Origin: Lachnospiraceae bacterium
Lineage (GTDB): Bacteria > Bacillota > Clostridia > Lachnospirales > Lachnospiraceae
Assembly: GCA_017412265.1 (NCBI GenBank)
Contig: JAFPYK010000048.1
Location: 1-7,025, forward strand
Direction: 5' to 3'
DNA: 7,025 bases
Part shown: positions 1 through 5,735 of the stretch, piece by piece
Numbering within the stretch: position 1 is the stretch's first letter
Layout: each line of letters opens with the position of its first letter
Translations under genes and position numbers: made by a program
Notes under the pieces: generated by a model
Database searches by the model: none
Seen by the model: the letters and a program-made list of their open reading frames with translations, nothing else
What the model was told of the DNA's origin: nothing

Positions 1-464
1 GCCTCCGCCGTCGACGTGAGCAGGTTGCACATGTGCGGCTGCAGCGCTTCGATGAGCACATTCATCCCGAGCTCCTTCGCCACATCCGCCGTGATCTTCA
101 CAAACTGCGCAAACTCCTCCTCCGCCTTCGCGCGGTCGTACCCCTCCGGCACTCTTCTGGCCCCTGCCATGCCGATCCCCAGCGCCGGCGAGCCGAGAAT
201 CGCGGCCCTTCCGCCGGTCCTGCGCCCGCAGGCCAGCACCTTCTCCGGGTCAAACCGCGGCCCGACCGCTGCCGGCTCTCCGAAAGAATACACATTGATG
301 CCCACCAGAGGCAGGCCCACCTCCTCGTGGATTCTCCGGTGCGCCTCAAACTCCTCCTCGGTGTACGCGCCCAGCTTTCCCCCCGCAAACTCATAAGCGT
401 CATAACCCAGAGCCTTCACCTTGGGCAGGTCTCTCACATCATTGATACACAGAGAAATCTTCAT
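1..464 (-). CDS. Xylose isomerase-like TIM-barrel sugar isomerase/epimerase (partial, 3' end outside window)
   Basis: Reading the minus strand gives 154 complete codons beginning MKISLCINDVRDLPKVKALG. The 'kALGYDAYEF' start and the later 'MNVLIEALQPHMCNLLTSTAE' segment (about residues 134-154) match the AP_endonuc_2 / xylose isomerase-like TIM-barrel fold. In D-tagatose 3-epimerase and hydroxypyruvate isomerase relatives, the Glu of the equivalent 'IEPLN' strand is a divalent-metal ligand; here it is E139. Family members interconvert ketoses or act on inositol and sugar-acid intermediates, so the substrate cannot be named from this fragment. The start at 464 is chosen because GGAGG (475-471) lies 6 nt upstream; an in-frame ATG at 470 directly abuts the GGAGG and is less likely. 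Family proteins are usually about 260-300 aa, so roughly half is missing. It lies downstream of and co-oriented with the fructuronate reductase-like gene, suggesting a role in sugar-acid catabolism. Mannonate dehydratase UxuA shares the fold but begins differently. Confidence 0.85.
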   Translation of the reverse strand, partial: MKISLCINDVRDLPKVKALGYDAYEFAGGKLGAYTEEEFEAHRRIHEEVGLPLVGINVYSFGEPAAVGPRFDPEKVLACGRRTGGRAAILGSPALGIGMAGARRVPEGYDRAKAEEEFAQFVKITADVAKELGMNVLIEALQPHMCNLLTSTAE

Positions 465-509
465 CGTCATCCTCCTTCGTCTGTCCGGTCCGCATAAGCT
501 CCCGCTCCG

Positions 510-556
510 CCGGTTCATTTTCTGCAAATGAACCGGGGCAAGGCAATCTCTTGCCC
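510..556 (-). other. Two adjacent intergenic hairpins between the oxidoreductase and isomerase genes
   Basis: Two perfect inverted repeats abut in the 119-bp gap. One pairs 510-520 with 526-536 (CCGGTTCATTT / AAATGAACCGG, 11 bp, 5-nt loop). The other pairs 536-542 with 550-556 (GGGCAAG / CTTGCCC, 7 bp, 7-nt loop). On the minus-strand transcript the GGGCAAG hairpin comes first, 27 nt after the upstream stop codon. Neither is followed by a T-run in that direction, so they do not look like classical intrinsic terminators. They may instead set mRNA ends, stability or relative expression of the two cistrons. Function is inferred; the pairing is seen directly. Confidence 0.7.
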
Positions 557-583
557 GGCCCCGTATCTCACATCTCTTCCGCC

Positions 584-2200
584 TTATCCCGCATACTTCT
601 TAAGCGTCGCTCTCACCGCACCCGGCCCCGCGACCAGCTCTGCAAAATACTTCTCCACCTTCTCGCCGAGGCCGACCTCATAGAGATTCACCGCGAAGAT
701 CTTCGCATTGGAGAGAATCGGCGCAAGCTCCTTATGGAAATCACGCACCTCCCCGAGCTTCACATCGGCCAGATAAGGACGCACGTCGTCCAGCAGCGGA
801 TCCGGGCTTAACTCAAACTCCTTGCCCTCGTCATCGACGCCCAGCAGATACCTGCACCAGCCGGCCTGCACGAGCGGGATCAGCTTGAGGTCCGCGGGAT
901 CCTTCGCGGGATCCGCCTGGTAAGCCTTGATCGTCTCGCCGAAACGGATCGCCAGCTTCTGGGAAGTATCCGTCGCGATTCTCTGCGGCGTATCCGGCAT
1001 GAAAGGATTCGGGAAACGCTTCGTGAGCACCTCGTCGATGAACGCCTTCGGGGAGATGATTCCCGGGTCCACCACGACCGGCAGCCCCTCCACATAACCG
1101 ATGGTGTGGATCAGCTTCACCAGGTCCTCATCCTGCATCTCGTCGCAGATCTTCTGATAGCCCAGCAGGCAGCCGTAGACCGCAAGCGCGGTATGCAGCG
1201 GATTCAGGCAGGTACAGACCTTCATCTTCTCGATCTTGTCCACCGTCTCGCGGTCCGTGAAGATGATTCCGCCCGCCTCAAGCGCGGGATGCCCGTTCGG
1301 GAACCAGTCCTGGATCACCAGATACTGTGCCTCCTCCGCATTCACGAACGGCGCCACATACGTCTTCTTCGAAGTCACCACCGACTCCGTATCCTCAAAC
1401 CCGTCGTCCTCCAGCATCTTCTTCACGCCGGCGTCCGGGCGGGGCGTGATCTTATCGATCATGCTCCAGGGGAATCCGACCTTCGCCGGATCGTTGATGT
1501 AGCGGACAAAGCCCGCATCCACCAGGCCCGCAGCCGCCCAGGTGTTGGCATAGGCGCTGATGGCCTCATAGAGTCTGGTTCCGTTGTGCGAACAGTTGTC
1601 CATGGAAACCATGGAGATCGGAAGCTCCCCGTGCAGGAAACGCTCCAGCAGAAGGGCCGTCACCTTGCCGATATAGCTGACCGGGCGGGAAGGTCCGTTC
1701 CCGAAGTCCTCGGCCACCGCCGGCGCCAGTTCACCCTTCGCATTGTGAATGCTGTAGCCCTTCTCCGTGATGGTAAAGCTGGCCATCTGAAGGCTCGGCG
1801 CACGGAAAATGCTCTTCAGGTGCTCCCACTCCTCTGCGTCCTCCGCGTCCACGATCACCGAATCCACGATCGACGCCACGACATCCTTATCAATCGTCCC
1901 GTCCGCCTTCAGCGTAACCGCCAGCGCCAGGTTGTCGTGCGGCCGGTAAGCCTTCGTGATGATCTCATAGTCAAATCCCTCGGCAGCGATGATGCCCGTC
2001 TGGCCCTTGCCCGCTTCCAGCACCTTCTGCCACGTGTTCGCGACAAACGCCCGGAAGATGTTGCCCGCGCCGAAATGCACCCACTCCGGGGTATCTATCG
2101 TCTGTGCGCTCACCTTCTCGCGGTCAAATGCCGGCAGATGATATCCCTTCTCTTCCCAGGCTGCAGCGTTCAGGCAGATCTCATTCCACTGTAATCTCAT
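584..2200 (-). CDS. uxuB: Mannitol dehydrogenase-family oxidoreductase, probable D-fructuronate reductase (mannonate oxidoreductase)
   Basis: A 538-aa protein of the polyol-specific long-chain dehydrogenase family. UxuB members reduce D-fructuronate to D-mannonate with NADH in the cytoplasm during glucuronate use. The N-terminal Rossmann domain carries HFGAGNIFRAF (residues 42-52), the family's G-x-G-x2-FRA cofactor loop. SMDNCSHNG (199-207) corresponds to the conserved DN...NG segment. The C-terminal catalytic segment is KVCTCLNPLH (327-336), with K327, N333 and H336 as the likely Lys/Asn/His catalytic set. Lys and Asn are one residue further apart than in the K-x4-N-x2-H spacing I recall for E. 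coli UxuB and MtlD. The start has AAAGGA (2216-2211) 10 nt upstream, and the gene ends in TAA. A predicted promoter lies at 2302-2274, and a sugar isomerase gene follows in the same direction. Tagaturonate reductase (UxaB), mannitol or arabinitol dehydrogenase are alternatives; the family is certain, the exact substrate is not. Confidence 0.88.
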   Translation of the reverse strand: MRLQWNEICLNAAAWEEKGYHLPAFDREKVSAQTIDTPEWVHFGAGNIFRAFVANTWQKVLEAGKGQTGIIAAEGFDYEIITKAYRPHDNLALAVTLKADGTIDKDVVASIVDSVIVDAEDAEEWEHLKSIFRAPSLQMASFTITEKGYSIHNAKGELAPAVAEDFGNGPSRPVSYIGKVTALLLERFLHGELPISMVSMDNCSHNGTRLYEAISAYANTWAAAGLVDAGFVRYINDPAKVGFPWSMIDKITPRPDAGVKKMLEDDGFEDTESVVTSKKTYVAPFVNAEEAQYLVIQDWFPNGHPALEAGGIIFTDRETVDKIEKMKVCTCLNPLHTALAVYGCLLGYQKICDEMQDEDLVKLIHTIGYVEGLPVVVDPGIISPKAFIDEVLTKRFPNPFMPDTPQRIATDTSQKLAIRFGETIKAYQADPAKDPADLKLIPLVQAGWCRYLLGVDDEGKEFELSPDPLLDDVRPYLADVKLGEVRDFHKELAPILSNAKIFAVNLYEVGLGEKVEKYFAELVAGPGAVRATLKKYAG

Positions 2201-2240
2201 AGGTCTATGGTCCTTTCTTGTAATAGAAATGCAATGCCTC

Positions 2241-2260
2241 CTGCGGCTTTTTCGCCACAG
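2241..2260 (-). other. 5' leader hairpin of the oxidoreductase transcript
   Basis: On the minus strand CTGTGGC (2260-2254) can pair with GCCGCAG (2247-2241) across a GAAAAA loop: 7 bp with one G-U wobble. It would lie within about 7 nt of the 5' end expected from the predicted promoter, a placement typical of 5'-protecting hairpins. It is too small and isolated to be called a riboswitch. In the plus direction one C-A mismatch weakens it, and no plus-strand gene precedes it. Confidence 0.4.
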
Positions 2261-2273
2261 TTTCCTAGTTTTT

Positions 2274-2302
2274 ATTGTATCCCAAACCGCAGTCCCTTAC
2301 AA
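2274..2302 (-). promoter_or_regulatory. Predicted sigma-A promoter for the uxuB-like operon
   Basis: Minus strand: -35 TTGTAA (2302-2297, 4 of 6 consensus bases), a 17-bp spacer, and -10 TACAAT (2279-2274, 5 of 6). Transcription would begin near 2267, leaving a leader of about 66 nt before the ATG at 2200. It lies in the only AT-richer stretch upstream of the gene. Confidence 0.6.
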
Positions 2303-2305
2303 CCG

Positions 2306-2349
2306 CATTTTCCGAAATCCGCCCGCTGAAGATAGCCATTTCCCCGAAA
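2306..2349. repeat. Pair of imperfect direct repeats in the divergent intergenic region
   Basis: CATTTTCCGAAA (2306-2317) recurs as CATTTCCCCGAAA (2337-2349), with starts 31 bp apart, close to three helical turns. The first copy lies just upstream of the minus-strand -35 box; the second overlaps the predicted plus-strand promoter. This placement would suit a regulator acting on both divergent units, but the motifs are short and the idea is inferential. Confidence 0.3.
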
Positions 2350-2361
2350 ACGTGGTATCCT
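2333..2361 (+). promoter_or_regulatory. Possible promoter for the NUDIX-tetR unit
   Basis: TAGCCA (2333-2338, 4 of 6) lies 17 bp before TATCCT (2356-2361, 4 of 6). The -10 is preceded by TGG (2353-2355), giving the extended TG-n pattern. The start of transcription would be near 2368, about 22 nt upstream of the ATG at 2390. The hexamers are weak matches. Confidence 0.4.
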
Positions 2362-2389
2362 GTTGCATAAGAAAGCGAGGAGCAAGGCG

Positions 2390-2869
2390 ATGAGAGATCT
2401 GGCGAACCTGACAACCTTATGTTACATCGAGAAAGACGGCTGTTATCTGATGATGCACCGCGTCTCGAAGAAAGATGATGAAAATGCCGGCAAATGGATC
2501 GGCGTCGGCGGACATTTCCTGGAAGGGGAAAGCCCGGAGGAATGCCTGCTGCGGGAGGTAAAGGAGGAGACCGGCCTGACCCTCACCTCCTACCGCTTCC
2601 GGGGCATTATCACCTTCGTCTCCGATGTCTGGGGCTGTGAATACATGCATCTGTACACCGCGGACGCCTTCACGGGAGAACTGCCCGAAAGCCGGATGCA
2701 CTCCTGCCCCGAGGGGGAGCTGGCCTGGATCCCCAAGAATCAGGTGCCGGAGCTTCCGGTCTGGGAGGGGGACAAGGATTTTCTGGAGCTTCTGCTGACC
2801 AGAGAGAAGCCATTTTCCCTGAAGCTCTGCTACCGGGGAGATGAGTTGGTCTCCTGCAGGGAATACTGA
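2390..2869 (+). CDS. NUDIX hydrolase, MutT/8-oxo-dGTP diphosphatase-like
   Basis: A 159-aa cytoplasmic protein carrying a complete NUDIX box. From G41, the pattern G-x5-E-x7-R-E-U-x-E-E-x-G-U is met exactly: G41, E47, R55, E56, E59, E60, G62 and L63. The box includes the Mg2+-binding REVKEE stretch. The family cleaves nucleoside diphosphate-x substrates; small Bacillota proteins starting '..LTTLCYIEKDG.YLMMHRV' and with 'GKWIGVGGHFLEGE' are usually annotated as 8-oxo-dGTP diphosphatases, but the substrate is not proven by sequence. The ATG at 2390 is chosen over an upstream in-frame TTG at 2363 because GAGGAG (2377-2382) sits 7 nt before it and the family homology begins there. It is followed after 15 bp by the TetR-type gene, so the two are probably cotranscribed. 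It ends in TGA. Confidence 0.9.
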   Translation: MRDLANLTTLCYIEKDGCYLMMHRVSKKDDENAGKWIGVGGHFLEGESPEECLLREVKEETGLTLTSYRFRGIITFVSDVWGCEYMHLYTADAFTGELPESRMHSCPEGELAWIPKNQVPELPVWEGDKDFLELLLTREKPFSLKLCYRGDELVSCREY

Positions 2870-2884
2870 GAGGAGGTCTGTGAC

Positions 2885-3472
2885 ATGCCCAATTTTACCA
2901 AACTGGCCATCAAAGAAACCTTCCTGCGGCTTCTGGAGGAACGGCCTTACAGCCAGATCACCGTGACGGATCTGGTGAAGGAGTGCGGCATCAACCGCAA
3001 TTCCTTTTATTACCATTACACGGATCTGCCGGCCCTGGTGGAGGAGATCATTTCCGATGAGATCGGGCGTTTCCTGAAGGAGCCCCGCTCCTTTGACTCC
3101 CTGGAAGAGAGTCTGTCCGCCGCCACCGCCTACCTGCGGGAGCACAAGCGGGCCATGTATCATCTCTACGGCTCTGTCAACCGGGATATCTTCGAGCGGT
3201 ACCTGATGAAAAACTGCGCCTATGTGGCCTCCAGCTATGTCCACTCTCTTCTGCCGGAGTCCGGCCTGTCGGAGGAAGATCTCCGGATCATCATCGATTT
3301 TAACAAATATCTCTGCTTCGGCGCGGTGATTGAGTGGCTGGAGAGCGGTCTGCAGAAGGATATCGAGGCGGATTTCCGCCGCCTCTGTGGGCTGATGATC
3401 TATCCTTCCATGGAGAGAAACGGCCTTCTGCCCCCGGCTCCGCCCGATAGACAGACGGGCCCCGATGCCTGA
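2885..3472 (+). CDS. TetR/AcrR-family transcriptional regulator
   Basis: A 195-aa protein with an N-terminal TetR DNA-binding domain. Helix-turn-helix residues about 26-45 read TVTDLVKECGINRNSFYYHY, including the near-invariant 'SFYYHY.D' of this family. The following 130 or so residues are helical and suit the ligand-binding/dimerisation domain, of the type often paired with TetR_C_8/DhaS-like regulators in Bacillota. The tail (about 180-195) is Pro-rich and probably disordered. AGGAGG (2871-2876) lies 8 nt before the ATG, and the gene starts 15 bp after the NUDIX stop. It sits directly upstream of an MMPL permease operon but is separated from it by a terminator, so it probably represses that operon from its own promoter region. 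The ligand is unknown; regulation of the permease is inferred from position. Confidence 0.9.
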   Translation: MPNFTKLAIKETFLRLLEERPYSQITVTDLVKECGINRNSFYYHYTDLPALVEEIISDEIGRFLKEPRSFDSLEESLSAATAYLREHKRAMYHLYGSVNRDIFERYLMKNCAYVASSYVHSLLPESGLSEEDLRIIIDFNKYLCFGAVIEWLESGLQKDIEADFRRLCGLMIYPSMERNGLLPPAPPDRQTGPDA

Positions 3473-3476
3473 ATTT

Positions 3477-3490
3477 CAGACAGTTGTCTG
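3477..3490. promoter_or_regulatory. 14-bp palindrome after tetR, possible operator
   Basis: CAGACA-GT-TGTCTG is a perfect 6+6 inverted repeat around a 2-bp centre, starting 4 bp after the tetR stop and touching the terminator stem at base 3490. Its size is compatible with a TetR-family half-site pair, and it lies about 40 bp upstream of the predicted permease -35 box. It could also be a short RNA hairpin at the base of the terminator. Confidence 0.3.
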
Positions 3491-3525
3491 CCTGTGACCA
3501 AAAACTGGTCACAGGCATTCTTTTT
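3490..3525 (+). terminator. Strong intrinsic terminator after tetR
   Basis: GCCTGTGACCA (3490-3500) pairs perfectly over 11 bp with TGGTCACAGGC (3506-3516) across the 5-nt loop AAAAC, followed by ATTCTTTTT (3517-3525). This closes the NUDIX-tetR transcript and makes it likely that the permease gene has its own promoter. Confidence 0.9.
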
Positions 3526-3530
3526 GCCCA

Positions 3531-3559
3531 TTTTCATTTCATTTGGAAGGTTCTATTCT
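3531..3559 (+). promoter_or_regulatory. Possible promoter for the MMPL permease operon
   Basis: TTTTCA (3531-3536, 4 of 6) lies 17 bp before TATTCT (3554-3559, 4 of 6), immediately after the terminator in an AT-rich stretch. Transcription would start near 3566, about 30 nt before the chosen ATG. No clear palindrome overlaps it. Confidence 0.4.
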
Positions 3560-3596
3560 AAGGTCGCTTAAAGATAAGACGAAAGGGGAATGCGCT

Positions 3597-5735
3597 ATGA
3601 AATTAGCCAGAACCGTTGTCCGGCTGCGTGTGCCGATTCTCATCGTGTCACTGCTGCTGCTGATCCCATCGGTCTTCGGCATGGTCCGGACAAGGATCAA
3701 TTACGATATGCTTACTTACCTGCCCTCTGACATGGAAACCGTCATCGGGCAGGATGAACTGATGAAAGACTTCGGAAAGGGAGCCTTCTCTCTGATTGTG
3801 GTGGAGGACATGGAGCCCGCCCGGATCTCTGAACTCCGAAGCCGGATCGAGACCGTGGATCATGTGGATTCCGTCATCTGGTATGACAGCCTGATGGACA
3901 TCTCCGTCCCCATGGAGATGCTGCCGGATCGGCTCTACGATGCCTTTAACTCCGGAAATGCCACGCTGATGGCGGTCTTCTTCGACAGCTCCACCTCCGC
4001 GGACGTGACCATGGAGGCGGTCCGGCAGATCCGGCAGATCTGCGGAAAACAGTGCTTTGTCGCAGGCATGTCCGCCCTGGTGCTGGACCTGAAGAATCTC
4101 TGCGAGCGGGAGGAGCCCGTCTACGTGATTCTGGCGGTGGTGCTGGCAGCCGCTGCCATGATGCTTCTGCTGGACAGCTGGCTGGTTCCCTTTGTGTTCC
4201 TGGCCTGCATCGGCATCATGGTCCTCCTGAACCTGGGAAGCAACCTCTTCCTGGGAGAGATCTCCTACATCACCAAGGCCCTGGCTGCGGTGCTGCAGCT
4301 GGCAGTCACCATGGACTATTCCATCTTCCTGTGGAACAGCTACAACGAGCAGCAGAAGGCCTGCCCGGATGACCGGCCGGAGGCCATGGCCCGGGCCATC
4401 CATCAGACCTTTGCCAGCGTCCTGGGAAGCTCCGTCACCACGGTGGCCGGCTTCGTGGCCCTGTGCTTTATGTCCTTTACCATGGGCCGGGATCTGGGCA
4501 TTGTCATGGCCAAAGGTGTAATCCTCGGCGTGCTCGGCTGCGTCACGGTACTTCCGGCCATGATCCTTCTGCTGGATGGGCCTCTTCAGAAGACCAGACA
4601 CAGATCCCTCATTCCCCAGGCCGACGGCTTTGCCCGGGGCCTGCTGCGAATCGCCCCTCTGCTTCTGATCCTCTTCGTGCTGGTGGTCTGGCCCGCCTGG
4701 TACGGCTACGATAAGACCAGCGACGAAGTCTACTACGACATGGGCGAATGCCTGCCCCAGGACATGGAATATGTGATCGCCAATTCCAGACTTCAGGAGA
4801 AGTTTGACATTGCATCCACCCACATGCTTCTGGTGGATGCGGACACGCCGGAGAGCGAGATCCGCGCCATGATCCGAGAGATGGAAGCAGTGGACGGTGT
4901 GAAATACGTCCTGGGCCTGGAGAGCGTCCTGGGCTCCGACGTGCCTCCGGAGATTCTGCCGGACTCCGTCCGAAACCTCCTGGAGAGCGATCATTGGAAG
5001 CTGATGTTAATCAACTCCGCGTACCGCTCCGCCAGCGATCAGGTCAACGCCCAGATCTCTCAGCTGCATGAAATCCTCAAGGCCCATGACCCGGGCGGCA
5101 TGCTCATCGGCGAGGCGCCCTGCATGAAGGATCTGATCGAAACCACCGGCCACGATTTCACCGTAGTCAACGCGGTGTCCATCGTCCTGGTGTTCCTGAT
5201 CATCTTCTTCGTGGAGAAAAGCATTTTCCTGCCGATTCTCCTGATCGCGGTGATTGAGGTGGCCATCTTCATCAACCTGGGCCTGCCTCACTACATGGGA
5301 ACCACCCTTCCCTTCATCGCTCCCATCGCCATCAGCACGATTCAGCTGGGAGCCACCGTGGACTACGCCATCCTCATGACCTCCCGGTACAAGGACGAGC
5401 GAATCTCCGGGAAACGCCGGAAAGACGCGGTACTCACCGCCCTCTCCACCTCGATTCCCTCTGTGATCGTCTCCGGCATGGGACTCTTCGCGGCCACCTT
5501 CGGCGTCGCCCTTTACTCTGACATCGACATTGTCAGCTCCATGTGCATGCTGATGGCCCGCGGCGCCCTGATCAGTATGGTTCTGGTCATCCTGGTGCTT
5601 CCGGCCCTGCTCTATTACTTCGACCGAATCATCTGCGCCACCACCTTAGGCATGCGGCACATTTACAAGAAAAAACAGCATTTTCATCATACAAAAGACG
5701 GCTCTGAGCCGTCCAAGGAGGCAGCAACATGTTGA
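3597..5735 (+). CDS. MMPL/RND-family 12-TM membrane permease
   Basis: A 712-aa integral membrane protein with the duplicated RND layout. TM1 is at about residues 10-31, followed by an extracytoplasmic domain of about 140 aa, TM2-6 (about 175-326), TM7 (about 350-369), a second outer domain of about 150 aa, and TM8-12 (about 522-675). Each half has the Asp-Tyr pair characteristic of MmpL/HpnN proton-driven permeases: TMDYSIF (D240, Y241) in TM4 and TVDYAIL (D589, Y590) in TM10. The outer domains preserve a repeat: SVPMEMLPD (103-111) against DVPPEILPD (448-456). Family members export lipids, hopanoids or hydrophobic compounds; this substrate is unknown. The ATG at 3597 follows AAAGGGG by 8 nt and starts MKLARTVVRLRVPIL, directly before TM1; an in-frame TTG at 3543 has no comparable support. 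Its stop overlaps the next gene by 7 bp, suggesting translational coupling and a shared complex. Confidence 0.92.
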   Translation: MKLARTVVRLRVPILIVSLLLLIPSVFGMVRTRINYDMLTYLPSDMETVIGQDELMKDFGKGAFSLIVVEDMEPARISELRSRIETVDHVDSVIWYDSLMDISVPMEMLPDRLYDAFNSGNATLMAVFFDSSTSADVTMEAVRQIRQICGKQCFVAGMSALVLDLKNLCEREEPVYVILAVVLAAAAMMLLLDSWLVPFVFLACIGIMVLLNLGSNLFLGEISYITKALAAVLQLAVTMDYSIFLWNSYNEQQKACPDDRPEAMARAIHQTFASVLGSSVTTVAGFVALCFMSFTMGRDLGIVMAKGVILGVLGCVTVLPAMILLLDGPLQKTRHRSLIPQADGFARGLLRIAPLLLILFVLVVWPAWYGYDKTSDEVYYDMGECLPQDMEYVIANSRLQEKFDIASTHMLLVDADTPESEIRAMIREMEAVDGVKYVLGLESVLGSDVPPEILPDSVRNLLESDHWKLMLINSAYRSASDQVNAQISQLHEILKAHDPGGMLIGEAPCMKDLIETTGHDFTVVNAVSIVLVFLIIFFVEKSIFLPILLIAVIEVAIFINLGLPHYMGTTLPFIAPIAISTIQLGATVDYAILMTSRYKDERISGKRRKDAVLTALSTSIPSVIVSGMGLFAATFGVALYSDIDIVSSMCMLMARGALISMVLVILVLPALLYYFDRIICATTLGMRHIYKKKQHFHHTKDGSEPSKEAATC
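5697..5713 (+). other. Hairpin abutting the ribosome binding site of the heptad-protein gene
   Basis: GACGGC (5697-5702) pairs perfectly with GCCGTC (5708-5713) around TCTGA, inside the last codons of the permease gene. It ends one base before the ribosome binding site AAGGAGG (5715-5721), which is 7 nt from the ATG at 5729. No T-run follows, so it is not a terminator. It may tune initiation at the overlapping start, but this role is inferred. Confidence 0.5.

Noticed and set aside
16..497. Plus-strand open frames opposite the isomerase gene
   Set aside because: Low-complexity Ser/Pro/Arg-rich translations with no ribosome binding site; the minus strand carries the TIM-barrel signature.
1106..2194. 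Plus-strand open frame (362 codons) opposite the uxuB-like gene
   Set aside because: Arg/His/Leu-rich shadow translation without family motifs, lying wholly inside a well-supported minus-strand gene.
2363..2389. TTG-initiated 9-residue extension of the NUDIX protein
   Set aside because: GAGGAG is placed correctly for ATG 2390, and the extension would itself encode the ribosome binding site.
2417..3244. Minus-strand open frame spanning the NUDIX and tetR genes
   Set aside because: It crosses two genes with conserved motifs and their own ribosome binding sites on the plus strand; no recognisable domain.
3543..3596. TTG-initiated 18-residue extension of the permease
   Set aside because: It would overlap the predicted promoter and has no membrane or family character; ATG 3597 has a good ribosome binding site directly before TM1.
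3648..4994. Long minus-strand open frame (448 codons) opposite the permease gene
   Set aside because: Its translation is rich in His, Gln, Gly and Asp with no domain or membrane pattern, as expected from the complement of a GC-rich gene; the plus-strand frame has clear RND features.
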